Source: Bradysia coprophila
Taxonomy: Eukaryota > Arthropoda > Insecta > Diptera > Sciaridae
Length of the DNA stretch: 64,000 nt
Assembly (NCBI RefSeq): GCF_014529535.1
Contig: NW_023503496.1
Coordinates: 930,001-994,000 of the forward strand
Direction: 5' to 3'
Shown here: in pieces, positions 58,905-64,000 of the stretch
Layout: every line of letters starts with the position of its first letter
How positions within the stretch are numbered: the stretch's first letter is position 1
The notes under the pieces: model-generated
What the model was told of the DNA's origin: nothing
The model's input: only the letters and a program-made list of their open reading frames with translations
Databases searched by the model: none
Program-made: the position numbers and the translations under genes

Positions 58905-59044
58905 ATGAAAGTAGATCAGTAGGTATGGCCAGTCCATACAAGTCGAAGCACATACGGATTTGCATGGCGCCACCTCAAACGAACTCATTTCTAGTGGAAA
59001 TTTGCACTAAAAATGAGTTTGTTTGAGGTGGCACCATGCAAATC
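58905..59044. mobile_element. Family B MITE, diverged copy
   Basis: 'caatgaaagtagatcagtag' start and GGTATGGCC, with inverted 'tttgcatggcgccacctcaaac' and mirrored 'gtttgaggtggcaccatgca' arms. Not present at the matching place of duplicon 1, so probably inserted later. Confidence 0.7.
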
Positions 59045-59347
59045 CGTAAATTTGAATTCGCTAAGGGATAATCTGGAAAAACTTTATTAAGTGGGAACAT
59101 CGATGACTTTTGAAACTCTAACAAATCTCGAATAAGTTCAGACCTAAAAAAACCCACTAGAGCGAGAGAGAAATAGTCATGCTGTCACAAAAAACGGTAT
59201 AAAGTTTGTACCACCATCGGTTTTGACGCTAGATATCCTATTTTTCAGCACATGAGCGAACAATTTTTTATTGGAAAAAGTCGTGTCGTTTCACACAAGT
59301 TTCTGGCAGAATTTTGGAAATTTTTGTTGGCACAGCTACGAACTGAC

Positions 59348-59915
59348 CGAGGTTATGAAAGAACAGGTTAAGGCAGCCACGAAGGCGGGTGACACCGAAA
59401 TTGATTAAATGCACTCGGTACTAGATTTTGTGTGGAATCAACTTGAAGAAAATGTTTTTGTAGAAAAATTCGGATTTTTTTTGTTAAGTTACCTTTTTCA
59501 TTTAAACTTCGTAGTTGCTGACGCAATTTGTATAGATCAAGTCCAAGGTTATTCGAAATGTCAAAGAACCCTAACCTCAACGTATGTGCAGTGAAAATGA
59601 GCAGGCACTTTGCTCATGTTTGAAAATAGAAACGAATGTTTGAATGGTTTTCATGGTTTTCTTGTAAAATATTGAGCTTAAACACTTACGCCATACAAAA
59701 AACAATCAAAATTTCACCTTTTATACATTGGAAATTTATTAAATTTAACGTTTTTGTAGATCCGGAAAAAACATAAAATTAAACGGCATCTCAATAATTT
59801 CAATTTTTTTTCACCTAGTTGAGGTTAGGGTTCTCTATGGATGACGGTGCAGCTGTCAGTGTTCAGATTTACAGTTACTCGAACGTGATCTATGTCCACG
59901 TCTTTCAGAACCTTG
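59348..59915. mobile_element. hAT-like element, family A, long copy
   Basis: CGAGGTTATGAAAGAACAGG...CAGAACCTTG ends flanked by a perfect 8-bp duplication GAACTGAC (59340-59347, 59916-59923). At 568 bp it is more than twice the other copies; the interior carries a mirrored 'gaggttagggttct' pair (about 59567 and 59820), probably a nested insertion. It interrupts the duplicated segment, so it inserted after the duplication. Confidence 0.85.
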
Positions 59916-60189
59916 GAACTGACCAATAGGTTTGTTCTCAGTACACACGAATTTTCACTGGCCGAACGAACACGGTTTCATCAACAGAGATCGGTTTTCA
60001 TATTGATTAGGCTATGTCTCTATTATGGATGAAATTTGACAATTCGTGTGACCTTGGAACAGACCTATGAATGGCGATATCGTCCATATATTTAGTGTGT
60101 GTTGAAAATAGGGTACCAGTGGTGCATTTTCGAGTACTTTAATATTTTCCTTTTTCAGTCAATCCCAACTGTGACGTAATTTACTCCAG

Positions 60190-60290
60190 GCTTCACCTTC
60201 AGACAGGTGCTATAGAGTGTTATGATCAGAGCAAGAAAACCGAAGGGCATTAAATTATAACTTGCCTTGGGGTACTTGTCAAAATATTTG
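60190..60290. repeat. Fragment of the 'gacaagtaccccaaggcaag' element
   Basis: 'cttgccttggggtacttgtc' and 'tgatcagagcaagaaaaccg' also occur at the ends of the element inserted at about 38580-38955. Confidence 0.65.
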
Positions 60291-60486
60291 CTATTGGTGA
60301 CTAACAGAAGGCAATAGTACGCCAATAGATGCACCAATGGAATTAGGTGGAGCAAGATCTGTTCGCGTAGTTTTTTTCCGCTTGCAATAAATCAACGAAA
60401 GGACAGTGTTGACAGTAAACTTATATTTGGATGGTATACTATGTATACCCTAAGAGCACAATAACGTGATCATTGAAAACCTACTT

Positions 60487-60661
60487 CTCTAACAAAAAAA
60501 GAGTTGAAAATCTGACATGAAAGGGATAACTTTGTCAACAAGTAATCTGCAATAGCTGCCACAGCTGTAGCTTCTCTTACAAAATATACATCTGTTGCAG
60601 ATGATGTAGGTGGAGACAAAGTTACCCGCTCCATGTTAGATTTTCAAGTCTTTTTTGTGAG
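60487..60661. repeat. Fold-back
   Basis: 'aacaaaaaaagagttgaaaatctgacatg' is mirrored by 'catgttagattttcaagtcttttttgt', with inner 'aactttgtc' and 'gacaaagtt'. Confidence 0.75.
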
Positions 60662-60776
60662 TGTCGATAATTCTGTTTTTTATCAGAAATTGTGGAGCCA
60701 CCGTTCAATTTTCCAATTTTCCATACACCTTCCAAATATATGTTCACTGAGTGTCGATACTTCTTGTCTGAATAAA

Positions 60777-60782
60777 TTTATT
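60777..60782 (-). terminator. Poly(A) signal, GT31 copy 3
   Basis: AATAAA on the minus strand about 80 nt after the stop of copy 3. Confidence 0.5.
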
Positions 60783-60860
60783 GATTTTTCGCCTTTCTTA
60801 GTCTCAGCTTCCCGTTCCTGTTCCTGTTACCCTCCCACTTAATGCCAATCATTCTTTTTA

Positions 60861-62075
60861 CTATCGAAACGATTTTTCCACATAATACCACAGCCTCAAA
60901 AACTTCCTTTTAAAGTCGGGACCGTGTTGAAGTAGATAGAAGACCCGCGTTCCCGATCGCTTCCGAAATTCGCTCAAATCAAGAGTTTTATTGACTGGTC
61001 GATCAATTACTTCCCAAATATATTTGCCATCTTGGTTCGGATTATCCTTGTCGATGTAGAATATCCACTCGGACATTTTATTCGCAAACCGGATGGGTGG
61101 CTCACTTTTATTCGAATTTATTTTTTCCGGCACAATCCCCGTCATGAACACGTCCTCGTGACTGCAAATTGGACCACGAAAAGATTTTGAAATTTCCTCC
61201 GCAATCCGACGAACTAAACTCATCGAAGTAACGTAGCCAACTCCTGCGCAATGCTTTGGGAATTTTTTGCGCGCATATTCCGCTCGTGATACGTAGTAGA
61301 TACTCTTCGGATTTCGATCGATGGTTTCGGGGCTGTGAACGGCACACCAAAAGTTGAATGATTCGAACGAAGTTCGTGGTAGTGTGCTCAATTCAGCCGT
61401 GAGTTTAAAGATGTCCACGAAGACATCGTCATCCGTTTTCACCACCAGATCCGCTTCACTACAGTATGACGTCAGCCAGTCGTAAGCCATAACGGATTTT
61501 CGACTCAGATTCCGGTAGGTGTCAACGAAATCTCCCACAATAATATCCGCAAATCGACGGCTTTCAGCATCCAATTCATCCGGGTCGGTTTTAGAATCCT
61601 TCGGATCATCGGCACTACCCAACATGAATACTACGGATAAAATGTGCACGTTGTTAACAGTGCGAATCGATCCATATGTTTGACGAATCAAGTTTCGTTG
61701 CATGAGGTTCTTGCGGCGCGATGGAACGACGATCACAATAGTTGTTGTGGACGATGTTTCACTTGAGGAAGACGTGATCAACCGGTGACCAATGTTACTA
61801 TTAGCAGTTGCGGTCGCATTGGAAGAGCACAACTGCTCGTTGTTGTAAATTAGTAATGTTTTGGGTCTGAGGGCGATGTGAGAGCTCGTTGATGGGGAAC
61901 AGTAAATGAAAATTGTGGTGAAAGTAATTGCTGCCTAGAAATAAGAGATCATTGAGCACTTGAGCAGCGAGTGGGTCGTTTCATGAAAAGCACACTTTAC
62001 GGTTGTTGAAGCGATCAAAAGCAGTTTCCATTTAGTCGTTAATTTCAACACAAGGCGCGTACGATTTGGTCGCAT
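60861..62075 (-). CDS. GT31 beta-1,3-glycosyltransferase, copy 3
   Basis: Exons 62001-62075 and 60861-61934 with a 66-nt intron give 382 aa. The 25-codon first exon and intron site match copies 1 and 2 exactly, but amino acids differ throughout, so this is the older paralogue. The start is MRPNRTRLVLKLTTKWKLLL; the signal-anchor spans the intron. The shorter stem lacks the PTQNIP segment and is Ser/Thr/Ala-rich. Motifs IVIVVPSRRKN, LIRQTYG, FMLGSADDPKD, DDD (about 193-195), HCAGVGY and HEDVFMTG are all present. Likely an active Golgi beta-1,3-glycosyltransferase; substrate unknown. It does not belong to the CAP-containing duplicon. Confidence 0.93.
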
Positions 62076-63617
62076 TTTCCAACTGGGTGTTCTGTCTATT
62101 AAAAACGAATTTGCACCTTCCGTAACAACTACAGTAAACGAATGAAACTGAGAATCACTTTAGCTATGAATGTCTTGCAATTTACTTCGTTATTACCCAA
62201 GATGTACGGGCAGCAAGTGTGAAATGGCCGACAAATTGACACGCATAATTGTTGGTAGTTTCCGTACGGAACACATGGATGGAATGGAGAAAATTTAAGA
62301 ATTAAATGAAAATGAAATCACCATTAGCATATTACATGATAGGCGACGAAAGTACGCTTTTACGAAACGGGACCATCAGTGGTAATGTTTCGTAAAAAGT
62401 TAACTGTTAAAATCAGCGGTTTATATGAAAGTCTTCATTATGTGTCCGATAAAAGAGAACTGAGAGCAAACGTAAATTGTTTCACTGTCCTTACAAGCGA
62501 AGCGAGATCCACCAATCCCTAAGAAATTAAAGACTGTCACATTTATACTTTTCACCTGACAGAAGTCTAAACTCGCTGACTAAGAAACGGTAAGGTCACC
62601 GGAGGCGCTATAGTCACACATGTACATTATAGCGTTGTTTTTGGCTATCTTTTGTTATTATAACCGCACCGTGTTATGCGTTGTAAAAAGCAACCTTTTC
62701 CCATACTGACTCTGAAAAAAGTGACACAATCTACCTTGTGGCGATGCGGAATCGCGATATATGAACCTGAACCTGCACAGTAGATAATAAAGACAACATT
62801 ACATTATTTCATTAGGTAGGAAATCGGTCTATGTTAGATAAGATGGACTGCTTGTAATAAAGTTTTTTAATTTACTGTAATTGTCGGTGTTGCTGATCCA
62901 GATAATTGATTTGAAATAAATTGTAGCCAGCTTTGGAGGTAGCACTGTATTGATATGGTGGGGAGGGAATCAGTGTTTGACTATTTAATCGTTTATGTTA
63001 GTTGAGTTGAGAGTGAAGAGCCGTTACAAATTGTCCAACCAAGGAAATAAAAAACTTGCGAGAACTTTTGATTCGGTTTTAAATGTCGCTGCTACCACGA
63101 GTTGGCCCCGAACATTTAATAGTGCTTATAGGTACACAAATTACAACCAACTTCACTCGAGCTAAAGTACTTACAACATAAGCGAATTTGAATTAGGTCT
63201 CTGTCGCGTCACTATGTGTAGCTATACCGTTAATAAAATGTTTCCGATGAAAATTTAGAAGCCTTTATTTGTGAAAAACGTTGTGTTTACCTTAGGAAAA
63301 AGTTGAAAATTACATTTTCTCGGGTGAATACACTCGAAATAGAATTTCCAACTTTACTTCTACCGTTGAACAAATAACTATTTCTTCGCTAAACAAAGAC
63401 ACTACTAAAACGTCAAATGTGACATTTCGGAGGAGAAAATATTTATTTTCTACCCTCTTGTTTTGACAGCGGAGAAAGTAGAGAACTATCATTAGACGTA
63501 GCTTCAGCAAATAGTTATTTATGTCACCGAGTATTCTATCTTATCATTTTCTCATGTTTTTCGAGTAGAGAAAATACGGTTAATCATAACGCATATACGA
63601 CAAACGTGTACAGCTAT
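62076..63617. other. Intergenic, no gene seen
   Basis: Upstream of GT31 copy 3. AT-rich; from about 63257 it carries right-half sequence of family I ('gtgaaaaacgttgtgtttac'). A GATA-like and TTGTAA-rich stretch at 62800-62960 is unassigned. Confidence 0.4.
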
Positions 63618-63789
63618 TGGTCAAAACAAACGAGGCATTCAAAACGTGTTTTGGTCCTATTTTTCATGACGAAATTTTCGAAACTGTCAAATGAAGTTAG
63701 ATCTTTTTCTATTCAAAATCGCGATTGCTGCATCTGTCAATGAAAACTAGGACCAAAACACGTTTTCAATGCCTCGTTTGTTTTGAGCA
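63618..63789. mobile_element. 172-bp MITE, family H, copy 3
   Basis: The same length and near-identical sequence as 33781-33952, flanked by TAT on both sides (63615-63617, 63790-63792). Confidence 0.82.
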
Positions 63790-63854
63790 TATTACAACCC
63801 AAATCAAAGTAAGATCAATATTTCACATGTCCGATAATTGTCAGGTACGTTACA

Positions 63855-64000
63855 GTTATTTGTTCACAGAGGGAAATAATTGGAAATTTAATTTCGAGGG
63901 TGTGGTTTCGCTACGCTCTGGCCCCAAGTCATACGATAAAATGAAATTTCCTATTTTTTTCCCAAGGTCAACAAAATATTTTTCTCGACAAAAGCTACCG
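63855..64000. mobile_element. Family I palindrome, cut by the window edge
   Basis: Follows 38110-38235 ('tgttca..gagggaa', 'atttcgagggtgt', 'cccaaggtcaacaaaat'); its right half would lie beyond 64000. Confidence 0.65.

Overview
The window reads as AT-rich nuclear DNA of an insect, most likely a nematoceran fly. The fungus-gnat group (Sciaroidea) is my best guess, but that is inference. Support comes from GT-AG introns, many of them 57-66 nt, an insect-type ZAD zinc-finger gene, antigen-5-like and C-type lectin secreted proteins, and dense small palindromic DNA transposons. No tRNA, rRNA, CRISPR or bacterial-type operon was seen. All multi-exon models were built by hand from splice sites, reading phase and family resemblance; no search was run.

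Layout: (1) 0-7.8 kb has no convincing gene. It holds fold-back elements and a decayed transposase-like relic. (2) 7.8-9.5 kb (+) encodes a peroxisomal acyl-activating enzyme of the AAE3/Pcs60 (oxalate-CoA ligase-like) type ending in SKL. (3) 10.1-20.9 kb (-) is a nine-exon compact myosin-light-chain-kinase-like kinase whose introns are packed with satellites and palindromes. (4) 25.2-31.8 kb (+) is a seven-exon ZAD/polyQ/C2H2 regulator; its 3-kb last intron carries a 941-bp palindrome, and a 55-nt last exon completes the third zinc finger. (5) 35.3-36.6 kb (-) is an F-box/leucine-rich-repeat protein. (6) 39.4-40.1 kb (+) is a secreted C-type lectin with a clear core promoter but an impossible-looking 17-nt intron. 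(7) 42.8-45.4 kb (-) is an eight-exon SLC46-type transporter. (8) 46-51 kb is repeats. (9) 51.3-62.1 kb holds a secreted CAP/antigen-5 protein and three tandem GT31 beta-1,3-glycosyltransferases (-). The first two belong to a recent segmental duplication that also left a fragment of the CAP gene. (10) 62.1-64 kb is repeats.

The genes do not form one pathway. The most coherent unit is the CAP plus GT31 cluster (secretory pathway). The most unusual single gene is the AAE3-like ligase. The most striking structural feature is the density of inverted-repeat elements. Several have target-site duplications readable directly: 8 bp (hAT-like), 3 bp TAA/TAT, and TA. Many sit inside introns, where they would form long RNA hairpins.
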